Shown one piece after another: positions 1 through 5,404 of a DNA stretch of 5,449 bases (positions within the stretch are counted from its first letter, which is position 1; each line of letters starts with the position of its first letter). The translations under genes were made by a program, and so were the position numbers. Source of the stretch: an uncultured Collinsella sp. (GTDB taxonomy: Bacteria > Actinomycetota > Coriobacteriia > Coriobacteriales > Coriobacteriaceae); assembly GCA_900547025.1 (NCBI GenBank), contig UREZ01000107.1:1-5449 (forward strand). The letters run 5' to 3'. Below the pieces are notes generated by a model. That model was not told the origin of the DNA and searched no databases. It saw only the letters and a list, made by a program, of their open reading frames with translations.

Positions 1-78
1 CAGCGGGGGTCCTGCCATGTCCGAGGACGATTTGGGGGCAAAGCCCCTGGCCTCCCCGGCGAGTATACGGGACGGCGA
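1..78. other. Left-edge non-coding flank downstream of thrB
   Basis: This is the 3' flank of thrB, and I see no supportable gene in it. It holds a short GC hairpin (GGGGC at 35-39, loop AAA, GCCCC at 43-47). On the thrB-sense strand this reads GGGGC-TTT-GCCCC and is followed by CCAAATCG, so it has no T-run and is a poor intrinsic terminator. A plus-strand ATG at 17 opens a frame that only runs antisense into the thrB 3' end. A minus-strand ATG at 18-16 has no ribosome site and leaves the window at once. Confidence 0.5.
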
Positions 79-960
79 CTACAGGTATTCGATCTGGGCG
101 CCTTCCGTGTCGCACGTCAGAATATGCGTGTCGCACTTAGGGAACTGTTCGCGCAGCTTGACCTGCAGGAACTTTGCCACGATGGTGTCGTCGGTCACCG
201 CCATAAGGGTCGAGCCTGAACCGCTGATCCAGATGGTCTTGGCGCCGCCGTTAAGGCAGGTGTCGCGCACGGCGTTGTAGTCGGGGATGAGGCGGCGGCG
301 ATAGGGCTCCTGGATGCGGTCGTCGTTGGCGGCGGCAATCAGGTCCAGATCGCCGGTCTCCAGGCCGCGCGTCATACCGGCGATGCGGCCCATTTGCCAT
401 ACGGCAGTGGAGAGTGGAATCTCCTGCGGCACAACCTTGCGCGCCTCGCTCGTATGTACCTCGTAGGGCGGAATCACGGTAATAAAACGCAAGCGATCGC
501 TTACCTCGTAGCGCAGGCACTGGGGAAGCGAATCGGTCGGCGTAAAGGAGCAGACGGCGCCGCCCAGGATAGCGGGGGCGACGTTATCGGGATGCCCTTC
601 GACCTCGGTGGCAATGCGGACGAGCTCGGCGCGGTCGACGGTGTGGCCCGTCAGCGCGGCGGCCGCCATGATGCCAGCGACGACGCAGGTTGAGCTGGAA
701 CCCAGGCCGCGGGCGACGGGCACGTCGGTCTGAATGTCGATGGCGACGGGGAAGGCCGGCTCGCCCCATGCGGCCAGTGCATCGACAAAGCTCACATAGA
801 CCAGGTTATTCTCGTTTTGGAACTCCTCGGGGCAGCCCGTGATGGTGAGCTTGTCGGCGCGCTCGAAGGTGAAGTGCGAGTAGAGGCTGACGGCCATGCC
901 GAGGGTGTCGTAGCCGATGCCTAGGTTGGCGCTGGTTGCTGGGACGGTGATTTTGATCAT
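79..960 (-). CDS. thrB: Homoserine kinase (GHMP kinase family)
   Basis: This cytoplasmic enzyme phosphorylates L-homoserine with ATP to give O-phospho-L-homoserine, the substrate of ThrC. The product is 293 residues, normal for the family (about 290-310). Three GHMP kinase motifs are visible in order: the N-terminal PATSANLGIGYDTLG at residues 7-21, the phosphate-binding glycine/serine loop PVARGLGSSS at 81-90, and the C-terminal SGSGST at 246-251. EGHPDNVAP at 121-129 is also typical of ThrB. The frame stays open 24 codons further upstream (to 1032), but those codons lie in an inverted repeat and have no family resemblance. The ATG at 960 has an AGGAGGA site 5 nt before it and begins with the expected MIKITVPATSANLG, so I chose it. 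The gene lies 201 bp downstream of thrC on the same strand. Between them are a terminator and a palindromic element, so it may be transcribed separately. One small variation is GIGYDTLG in place of the common GPGFDSLG. Confidence 0.95.
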   Translation of the reverse strand: MIKITVPATSANLGIGYDTLGMAVSLYSHFTFERADKLTITGCPEEFQNENNLVYVSFVDALAAWGEPAFPVAIDIQTDVPVARGLGSSSTCVVAGIMAAAALTGHTVDRAELVRIATEVEGHPDNVAPAILGGAVCSFTPTDSLPQCLRYEVSDRLRFITVIPPYEVHTSEARKVVPQEIPLSTAVWQMGRIAGMTRGLETGDLDLIAAANDDRIQEPYRRRLIPDYNAVRDTCLNGGAKTIWISGSGSTLMAVTDDTIVAKFLQVKLREQFPKCDTHILTCDTEGAQIEYL

Positions 961-965
961 GTGGG

Positions 966-972
966 TCCTCCT
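966..972 (-). promoter_or_regulatory. Ribosome binding site of thrB
   Basis: Read on the minus strand this is AGGAGGA, a near-perfect match to the anti-Shine-Dalgarno sequence, 5 nt before the ATG at 960. It fixes the thrB start and argues against the longer frame starting at 1032. Only 2 nt separate it from the nearest arm of the inverted repeat (975-996). If that stem forms in the mRNA it would sit inside the ribosome footprint. Confidence 0.85.
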
Positions 973-974
973 GG

Positions 975-1086
975 GCGGGTCTGGCCGTTTAGTTCGCTGC
1001 TCGGGCAGTCCTGACTCGCTCGGAAAGCACATTAAGTGCTTTCCGGCTCGTGCGGAACTCGCGACGAACTAAACGGCCAGACCCGC
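975..1086. repeat. 112-bp nested inverted repeat between thrC and thrB
   Basis: The outer arms, 975-996 and 1065-1086, are perfect reverse complements over 22 bp. The left arm begins GCGGGTCTGG and ends TTTAGTTCG. Nearly concentric with them is a second perfect inverted repeat, CGGAAAGCAC at 1021-1030 and GTGCTTTCCG at 1036-1045, with a 5-nt AT-rich loop. The sequence between the two levels can pair only imperfectly. A small CTGC-TCGG-GCAG hairpin also fits at 997-1008. There is no coding signal, and I found no flanking target-site duplication. It could be a MITE- or REP-like palindromic element, or a structured 5' leader of thrB. The repeat is certain, the role unknown. Confidence 0.9.
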
Positions 1087-1114
1087 TCGCATGCTCGTCA
1101 TCATCCCGAAAGCT

Positions 1115-1149
1115 AAATAAAAAGAAGGTGCGCCGGCTTTCGCCGGCGC
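1115..1149 (-). terminator. Intrinsic terminator of thrC
   Basis: On the minus strand this reads GCGCCGGC, a GAAA tetraloop, GCCGGCGC, then ACC and the T-rich tail TTCTTTTTATTT. It is an 8-bp perfect GC stem with a stable GNRA loop and a U-tract, a textbook Rho-independent terminator. The stem begins 12 nt after the thrC stop codon. It should end most thrC transcripts before thrB, unless readthrough feeds thrB. Confidence 0.9.
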
Positions 1150-1161
1150 TTAATAAGGAAT

Positions 1162-2679
1162 CTAGTTGGTGCTCATTCGTTTTGCTGCGGACTCGACGTA
1201 GCTTGCCATCTCATCGACGTCGCAGACGTCTTCGAAACGGACGGGCTTGGACTCGAGCTCGGCGAGTTGGATCGGGGCAACCGTGTTGGTTGCCTGCTCG
1301 AGCACGCGCATAGCCTCAAAGTCGTCTTCGGGAACGTCGAGCCCCAGGGCATCGCAGCAGGCGCGCGGGAACTTGTAGGGGCTGGCGGTCGAAAGTAGCA
1401 CGCGGGCCTTGGCGCCCTCGGCGGGGGCGACCTTTTCAAAGACGTGATAGCCGCAAGCGGTGTGCGGGTCGATCACGTAGCCGTTCGCATCCCAGCAACT
1501 CTTGATGGCAGCGCGGACCTCGTCCTCGCTGGCCCAACCGCAGCCAAAGACGCTCTGAATCTTTGCCAGCAGGTCGGCGGGAACCTCGTAGCGACCCGTC
1601 TGGGCAAGCTGCTCCATAAGGCCGGCAACGAGCTCGCAGTCGCCGTCGGACAGGAAGTACAGCATGCGCTCCAGGTTGGAGCTGATGAGGATGTCCATCG
1701 ACGGCGAGATGGTTGTGAAGAACGGGCGGTTACGGTCGTAAACGCCGGTGGTCAGGAAGTCGGCAAGCACGTTGTTCTTGTCGCTCGCCACGACGAGCTT
1801 GGCGACGGGCAGACCCATACGCTTGGCATAGTAGCCGGCCAGGATATCGCCAAAGTTGCCGGTGGGCACACAGAACTCCACGGCGTCGCCGGCCTCGATG
1901 GCACCGGCGCGCAACAGCTGCGCATAGGCGGCAAAGTAGTAGACGACCTGCGGTACCAGACGGCCGACATTGATGGAGTTGGCGCTCGAAAGCACCGTGC
2001 CGGCGGCCTCCAGGCGCTCGGCAAGCTCCTTATCGGCAAAGATGCGCTTAACGGCGCTCTGGGCGTCGTCAAAGTTGCCGCGGATGCCGCAGACGGCGAC
2101 GTTGTCGCCCCCCTGCGTGGACATCTGCAGATTCTGCACGCGGCTGACTTTGCCCTCGGGATAAAAGACGGTGATGCCCGTGCCCGGCGCGTCGGCAAAA
2201 CCGGCGAGCGCGGCCTTGCCGGTGTCGCCCGACGTGGCGGTGACGATCATGATGCGCTCGGCGCCGCCGTCCTTGGCGGAAGTGCGGGCCATCAGACGGG
2301 GGAGCATCTGCAGGGCGACGTCCTTGAAGGCGCTTGTGGGGCCGCCAAAGAGCTCCATCACATAGGTCTGAGGGGCGTCGGCGCCCGGCGCGGCGTCGAG
2401 TTTGACGAGCGGCGTGACCTCTTCACTCGCAAACGTGCCGCGGTATGCCTCGTCGACACACGCCGAAATTTCTTCGGCCGTGTAATCATTCAGTAACATT
2501 CCCAACACATCTTGAGCGATTTCAAAGTACGATTTATCTGCAAGCGAGCTGATATCGACCTGCTGGGTGCCGAGCTCGTCCGAGACAAACAAACCCCCGT
2601 CGGGAGCGATGCCGGTGCGGATTGCCACCTTACTTGAGCACGATAAAGTGCGTCCTCGTGTACTATGATAAGTTCCCAT
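1162..2679 (-). CDS. thrC: Threonine synthase (PLP-dependent)
   Basis: This enzyme converts O-phospho-L-homoserine and water to L-threonine and phosphate, using pyridoxal phosphate in the cytoplasm. The product is 505 residues, which fits the long form of ThrC (fold-type II PLP enzyme). Visible motifs are the N-terminal YHSTRG at residues 4-9, GGPTSAFKDVALQ with the likely Schiff-base lysine at K119, ATSGDTGKAAL at 148-158, and the glycine-rich VPTGNFGDILAGYYAKRMG at 271-289. Near the C terminus lie DPHTACG at 404-410 and SPYKFP at 433-438. The frame continues to an ATG at 2724, but the extra 15 residues do not resemble the family. The ATG at 2679 has GAGGAG 9 nt upstream and starts directly with the family's STRG region, so I chose it. 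It diverges from lysC across 103 bp and is followed on its own strand by a strong terminator and then thrB. No key residue appears to be missing. Confidence 0.95.
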   Translation of the reverse strand: MGTYHSTRGRTLSCSSKVAIRTGIAPDGGLFVSDELGTQQVDISSLADKSYFEIAQDVLGMLLNDYTAEEISACVDEAYRGTFASEEVTPLVKLDAAPGADAPQTYVMELFGGPTSAFKDVALQMLPRLMARTSAKDGGAERIMIVTATSGDTGKAALAGFADAPGTGITVFYPEGKVSRVQNLQMSTQGGDNVAVCGIRGNFDDAQSAVKRIFADKELAERLEAAGTVLSSANSINVGRLVPQVVYYFAAYAQLLRAGAIEAGDAVEFCVPTGNFGDILAGYYAKRMGLPVAKLVVASDKNNVLADFLTTGVYDRNRPFFTTISPSMDILISSNLERMLYFLSDGDCELVAGLMEQLAQTGRYEVPADLLAKIQSVFGCGWASEDEVRAAIKSCWDANGYVIDPHTACGYHVFEKVAPAEGAKARVLLSTASPYKFPRACCDALGLDVPEDDFEAMRVLEQATNTVAPIQLAELESKPVRFEDVCDVDEMASYVESAAKRMSTN

Positions 2680-2688
2680 ATAACACTG

Positions 2689-2694
2689 CTCCTC
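2689..2694 (-). promoter_or_regulatory. Ribosome binding site of thrC
   Basis: The minus-strand sequence GAGGAG lies 9 nt before the ATG at 2679. It decides the thrC start in favour of 2679 over the in-frame ATG at 2724, which has no comparable site and lies inside the probable promoter area. Confidence 0.75.
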
Positions 2695-2737
2695 GGATGC
2701 CTTGGACCCAATCGGTGAAACCATGGTATCAGAGCGC

Positions 2738-2752
2738 GCAAAACAGGTTTGC
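2738..2752. promoter_or_regulatory. Small inverted repeat, possible operator
   Basis: GCAAA (2738-2742) and TTTGC (2748-2752) are perfect reverse complements around a 5-nt centre. The dyad lies just downstream of the candidate lysC -10 and just upstream of the candidate thrC -10, where a repressor could act on both genes. A 5-bp arm is short enough to arise by chance, and I recognise no known operator. Confidence 0.2.
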
Positions 2753-2782
2753 AGAGGCTTTTAGAAAGGTAACCTCAAGCCC

Positions 2783-4171
2783 ATGATTAAGATTGCCAAG
2801 TTTGGCGGCTCGTCGGTCGCCGACGCCGAACACTTCAAGAAGATCAAGGCCATCGTCGATGCCGACCCTGCCCGCCGTTTTGTGGTGGTTTCCGCCTGCG
2901 GCCGCCGCTTTAAGGGCGACACTAAGGTAACCGACCTGCTCTACCTGGTTAACGCGCACGTTAAGTATCACGTGTCGTGCGAGGAACTGCTCGAGGACAT
3001 TGGCCAGCGCTATTTTGATATCGCTGACGAGTTGGAGCTCACCTATCCCATCCGCGAGGAGTTCGCGGCCTTTGCCGAGCGCGCCCGCTCGGGCGGCTAC
3101 TCTACCGAGGAGCTCGTGAGCCGCGGCGAGTACTTCACCGCTCGCCTGATGGCCGAGTACCTGGGTCTGCCGTTCCTGGACGCCGCGACGGTTGTGGCGT
3201 TCCATCATGACGGTACGCTCAGTATGAATCGCACCTCCGAGCTGGTGCAGGAGTACGGCCAGCAGGGCGGCTTTGTTATGCCCGGTTTCTACGGCGCGAC
3301 GCGTGAGGGCCAGATCAAGCTGCTCGACCGTGGCGGCGGCGATATTTCCGGCTCGATTCTGGCCAAGTGCCTGGGCGCCGATCTGTACGAGAACTGGACC
3401 GACGTCTCGGGCTTCTATTCTGCCGATCCGCGTATTGTTCCCGAGGCTCAGCCCATTGCGCGCGTTACTTACGAGGAGCTGCGCGAGCTTTCGTACATGG
3501 GTGCGAGCGTCCTGCACGAGGAGGCCGTGTTCCCTGTGCGTGAGGCGGGTATTCCGCTGGTCATCAAGAACACCAATGCGCCGCAGGACCCCGGCACCAT
3601 CATTAGCGAGACGGCTGATGAGGGCGAGGCAGAGCCCATCATTACCGGCGTGACTGGCAAGCGCGGTTTTGTCGCCATCAACGTCGCCCGCGACCGCACC
3701 AAGCCCCGTGTTGGCTTTATGCGCCGTGCGCTTTCGGTGTTCGAGCGTTATGACGTCTCCGTCGAGCATATGCCCACCGGTGTCGACCGCTTTGGCGCCG
3801 TGGTGCAGGAGCGGGACGTGCACGACTCGCTGTACTCGCTCGTGGGCGACATTCAGCAGGAGGTCGAGCCGCTCGAGATCGAGGTTGTCGAGGGCCTGGC
3901 GCTCATCGCGACCGTCGGCCGTAACCTGCGTGGCCGCGCGGGTATCTCGGGCCATCTGTTTGGTATGCTTGGCCAGGCCGGCGTGAGCGTGCGCATGATT
4001 TCGCAGAGCTGCGACGAGATCAACATCATTATCGGTGTCGAGGAGAAGGACTTCGACCTGGCGATTCAGACCATCTACCGTGCTTTCTCCGACGAGAACG
4101 GCATTGTGAAGGTCTCCGACTTGGAGGCTCCCGCGCCGGTCGATCCCGCTCTGGCTGCGCTCCACAAGTAG
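2783..4171 (+). CDS. lysC: Aspartate kinase, monofunctional, with C-terminal ACT domains
   Basis: This enzyme phosphorylates L-aspartate with ATP to L-4-aspartyl phosphate, the first step towards lysine, threonine and methionine. The product is 462 residues, full length for a monofunctional aspartokinase. The amino-acid kinase domain covers about residues 1-280: KFGGSSV at 6-12, VVVSACG at 34-40, LVSRGEYFTARLMAEYLG at 111-128, LDRGGGDISGSIL at 181-193, and WTDVSGFYSADPRIVP at 205-220. Two ACT regulatory domains follow, at about 288-360 and 370-440, the second ending in SQSCDEINIIIGV (407-419). The N terminus and YxxxWTD region resemble the Bacillus YclM type more than the alpha/beta type of corynebacteria. 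The ACT domains imply feedback inhibition, but the effector (lysine, threonine or both) cannot be read from sequence. The ATG at 2783 begins with the expected MIKIAKFGG and has a weak AAAGGT site 12 nt upstream. GGGD at 184-187 differs from the usual GGSD. A downstream neighbour, asd, encodes the next pathway step. Confidence 0.95.
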   Translation: MIKIAKFGGSSVADAEHFKKIKAIVDADPARRFVVVSACGRRFKGDTKVTDLLYLVNAHVKYHVSCEELLEDIGQRYFDIADELELTYPIREEFAAFAERARSGGYSTEELVSRGEYFTARLMAEYLGLPFLDAATVVAFHHDGTLSMNRTSELVQEYGQQGGFVMPGFYGATREGQIKLLDRGGGDISGSILAKCLGADLYENWTDVSGFYSADPRIVPEAQPIARVTYEELRELSYMGASVLHEEAVFPVREAGIPLVIKNTNAPQDPGTIISETADEGEAEPIITGVTGKRGFVAINVARDRTKPRVGFMRRALSVFERYDVSVEHMPTGVDRFGAVVQERDVHDSLYSLVGDIQQEVEPLEIEVVEGLALIATVGRNLRGRAGISGHLFGMLGQAGVSVRMISQSCDEINIIIGVEEKDFDLAIQTIYRAFSDENGIVKVSDLEAPAPVDPALAALHK

Positions 4172-4183
4172 CTGCTATCTCGC

Positions 4184-4213
4184 TAGATTTTTGGGACTCG
4201 CCTCAAAAATCTA
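4184..4213. repeat. AT-rich palindrome downstream of lysC
   Basis: TAGATTTTTG (4184-4193) and CAAAAATCTA (4204-4213) are perfect 10-bp reverse complements around a 10-nt centre. A G-U and a G-C pair could extend the stem inwards. It begins 12 nt after the lysC stop. On neither strand is the second arm followed by a T-run, so it does not look like a normal intrinsic terminator. It could be an mRNA 3'-end stabilising hairpin, a protein-binding dyad, or part of a dispersed repeat. Its AT-rich arms stand out from the GC-rich surroundings. Confidence 0.8.
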
Positions 4214-4222
4214 CGGCGGGGC

Positions 4223-4244
4223 GTTTCGTTTCGGTTTCGTTTCG
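4223..4244 (+). repeat. Tandem 11-bp repeat (GTTTCGTTTCG x2)
   Basis: GTTTCGTTTCG occurs twice without a gap (4223-4233 and 4234-4244), so the stretch contains four TTTCG units. A fifth TTTCG lies at 4255-4259 in the loop of the following hairpin. The tract sits between two hairpins in the lysC-asd gap and codes for nothing I can support. It could vary in copy number by slippage or act as repeated binding sites; neither is shown. Confidence 0.85.
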
Positions 4245-4278
4245 ACGGGGCGGGTTTCGTGCCTGCCCCGTTCTTGTA
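4245..4278 (+). terminator. GC-rich hairpin, probable lysC terminator
   Basis: ACGGGGCGGG (4245-4254) pairs with CCTGCCCCGT (4262-4271) over 10 positions with a single G-U pair, leaving a 7-nt loop (TTTCGTG). It is followed by TTCTTGTAT, a short and interrupted T-run. It lies 73 nt after the lysC stop and about 75 nt before the asd start. The strong stem supports an intrinsic terminator or attenuator; the weak tail suggests incomplete termination, which would let lysC transcripts continue into asd. Confidence 0.55.
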
Positions 4279-4333
4279 TACACTGGCAACAATAATCGGC
4301 CTGCTCAGCGTGCGGGCAAAAGCCACAACCTTT

Positions 4334-4341
4334 AAAGGGGG
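4334..4341 (+). promoter_or_regulatory. Ribosome binding site of asd
   Basis: AAAGGGGG ends 4 nt before the ATG at 4346 and is a one-mismatch version of TAAGGAGG. It supports 4346 as the start over the in-frame GTG at 4259, which lies inside the upstream hairpin. Between that hairpin and this site I see only weak promoter-like patches, such as TATACA at 4277-4282, with no good -35. Confidence 0.7.
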
Positions 4342-4345
4342 AAGC

Positions 4346-5371
4346 ATGAAACAGTACACGGTTGCTATTTTGGGCGCGACGGGAGCCGTGGGCACCCAGA
4401 TGCTCGAGTGCCTTAACGAGCAGGAGTTCCCGGTCGGTAAGCTCAAGCTGCTGGCGAGCGCGCGTTCTGCGGGCAAAACCGTCGAGTTCCGCGGCGAGCA
4501 GATTGTGATCGAAGAGGCTTGCCCCGAGGCCTTTGAGGGCTGTGACATCGTGCTCGGCGCTGCCGGCGACGATATCGCCAAGGAGCTGCTGCCCGAGGCC
4601 GTCAAGCGCGGCGCCGTCGTGGTCGACAACAGCCATGCCTTCCGTATGGATCCCGAGGTGCCGCTGGTCGTGCCCGAGATCAATGCCGACGATATCAAGT
4701 GGCATCACGGCCTTATCGCCAATCCCAACTGCGCGACCATCATCGGCCTGGTTCCTACGTGGCCGCTGCACCAGCTTGCTGGCGTGAAGCGCATGATCGT
4801 CTCGACGTATCAGGCGGCTTCGGGCGCTGGCGCTCCCGGTATGGCCGAGCTCGAGGCTCAGCTGGCCGCCCTGGGCCGCGGCGAGGAGATTCCCGAGCCG
4901 CGTGCATTTGCCGCCCAGCTGGCGAGCAACCTGATTCCGCAGATCGGCGGCGTCAAGGAGGAAGGCTTTACCTCCGAGGAGATGAAGCTGCAGAACGAGG
5001 GCCGCAAGATTATGCACCTGCCCGAGCTGCGCGTGAACTGCACCTGCGTGCGCGTGCCCGTGCTGCGTTCGCACTCCGAGAGCATTACGCTCGAGTTTGA
5101 GCGCGATATTACGGTGGAAGAGGCCCGTGCTGAGCTGGCTGTTGCTCCTGGCGTCAAGCTGGTTGACGATATGGCTGCCGAGGATGCACACGACCGCTTC
5201 CCCATGCCGATGGACACCTCCGACCAGGACCTGATTTGGGTCGGCCGCGTGCGCCGCGACATCTCGAACCCCGAGGCCGCGCGCGGTATCACCTTCTGGT
5301 GCTGCGGCGACCAAATCCGTAAGGGCGCGGCAACCAACGCCGTCCAGATTGCCAAGCTGCTCTGCGAGTAG
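4346..5371 (+). CDS. asd: Aspartate-semialdehyde dehydrogenase
   Basis: This enzyme reduces L-4-aspartyl phosphate with NADPH to L-aspartate 4-semialdehyde, using the product of LysC. Its product feeds both dihydrodipicolinate (lysine, cell wall) and homoserine (threonine, methionine). The protein is 341 residues, standard for bacterial Asd. Visible features are the Rossmann NADP-binding loop GATGAVG at residues 10-16, DNSHAFRMDPEVPLVVPEIN at 94-113, the catalytic cysteine C129 in NPNCAT, and STYQAASGAG at 153-162. EEMKLQNEGRKIMH at 211-224 belongs to the substrate-binding region. RVPVLRSHSE at 236-245 holds the likely catalytic histidine H243. The ATG at 4346 starts directly with the family's MKQYTVAILGATG. 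A frame extension to a GTG at 4259 adds 29 residues with no family match. It is probably co-regulated with lysC, although a hairpin separates them by 174 bp. All recognised active-site residues are present. Confidence 0.96.
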   Translation: MKQYTVAILGATGAVGTQMLECLNEQEFPVGKLKLLASARSAGKTVEFRGEQIVIEEACPEAFEGCDIVLGAAGDDIAKELLPEAVKRGAVVVDNSHAFRMDPEVPLVVPEINADDIKWHHGLIANPNCATIIGLVPTWPLHQLAGVKRMIVSTYQAASGAGAPGMAELEAQLAALGRGEEIPEPRAFAAQLASNLIPQIGGVKEEGFTSEEMKLQNEGRKIMHLPELRVNCTCVRVPVLRSHSESITLEFERDITVEEARAELAVAPGVKLVDDMAAEDAHDRFPMPMDTSDQDLIWVGRVRRDISNPEAARGITFWCCGDQIRKGAATNAVQIAKLLCE

Positions 5372-5379
5372 TGTGACCT

Positions 5380-5404
5380 GTCCGGCGGGGCCGGGCTTAG
5401 TTTT
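5380..5404 (+). terminator. Probable intrinsic terminator of asd
   Basis: GTCCGGC (5380-5386), loop GGG, and GCCGGGC (5390-5396) form a 7-bp stem with one G-U pair. TTAGTTTT follows. The hairpin starts 8 nt after the asd stop codon. The tail is short but T-rich, so this is a reasonable Rho-independent terminator closing the lysC-asd arm. Confidence 0.65.

Larger units (their letters stand above)
2680..2782. promoter_or_regulatory. Divergent thrC/lysC control region
   Basis: Both gene arms must be read from this 103-bp gap or from just inside the neighbouring gene ends. The best candidates are two overlapping extended -10 elements. On the plus strand, TGG-TATCAG (2724-2732) would serve lysC, with a weak TTGGAC at 2702-2707 at a long 19-bp spacing. 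On the minus strand, TGA-TACCAT (2731-2723) would serve thrC, with no convincing -35. Each hexamer matches TATAAT at 4 of 6 positions. The implied leaders are only about 35-45 nt, too short for a lysine riboswitch or a T-box, and I see no leader peptide. The region is certainly regulatory; the exact elements are tentative. Confidence 0.4.

Noticed and set aside
961..1032. Upstream extension of thrB to the ATG at 1032
   Set aside because: The extra 24 residues are encoded by the inverted-repeat element and do not resemble homoserine kinases. The ATG at 960 has an excellent ribosome site.
1444..2496. Plus-strand open frame (350 codons) antisense to thrC
   Set aside because: thrC is intact across this span with its PLP motifs. 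The antisense product is rich in G, A, V and H without domain features, as expected of a shadow frame.
2680..2724. Upstream extension of thrC to the ATG at 2724
   Set aside because: The added 15 residues lack family similarity and would overlap the probable promoters. GAGGAG precedes the ATG at 2679.
3100..3400. Internal start giving a separate regulatory beta subunit of aspartate kinase
   Set aside because: I saw no strong ribosome site paired with an in-frame start at the usual place ahead of the ACT domains. The protein also resembles the single-chain type.
2729..4165. Long minus-strand open frame (478 codons) antisense to lysC
   Set aside because: It mirrors the lysC frame, which carries clear aspartokinase motifs along its length. 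Its translation has no recognisable domain. GC-rich codon bias often leaves long antisense frames free of stops.
4172..4345. Riboswitch (lysine-type) or T-box ahead of asd
   Set aside because: The gap is short and has two simple hairpins with no multi-helix conserved core that I could recognise. The structures are explained better as a palindrome and a terminator.
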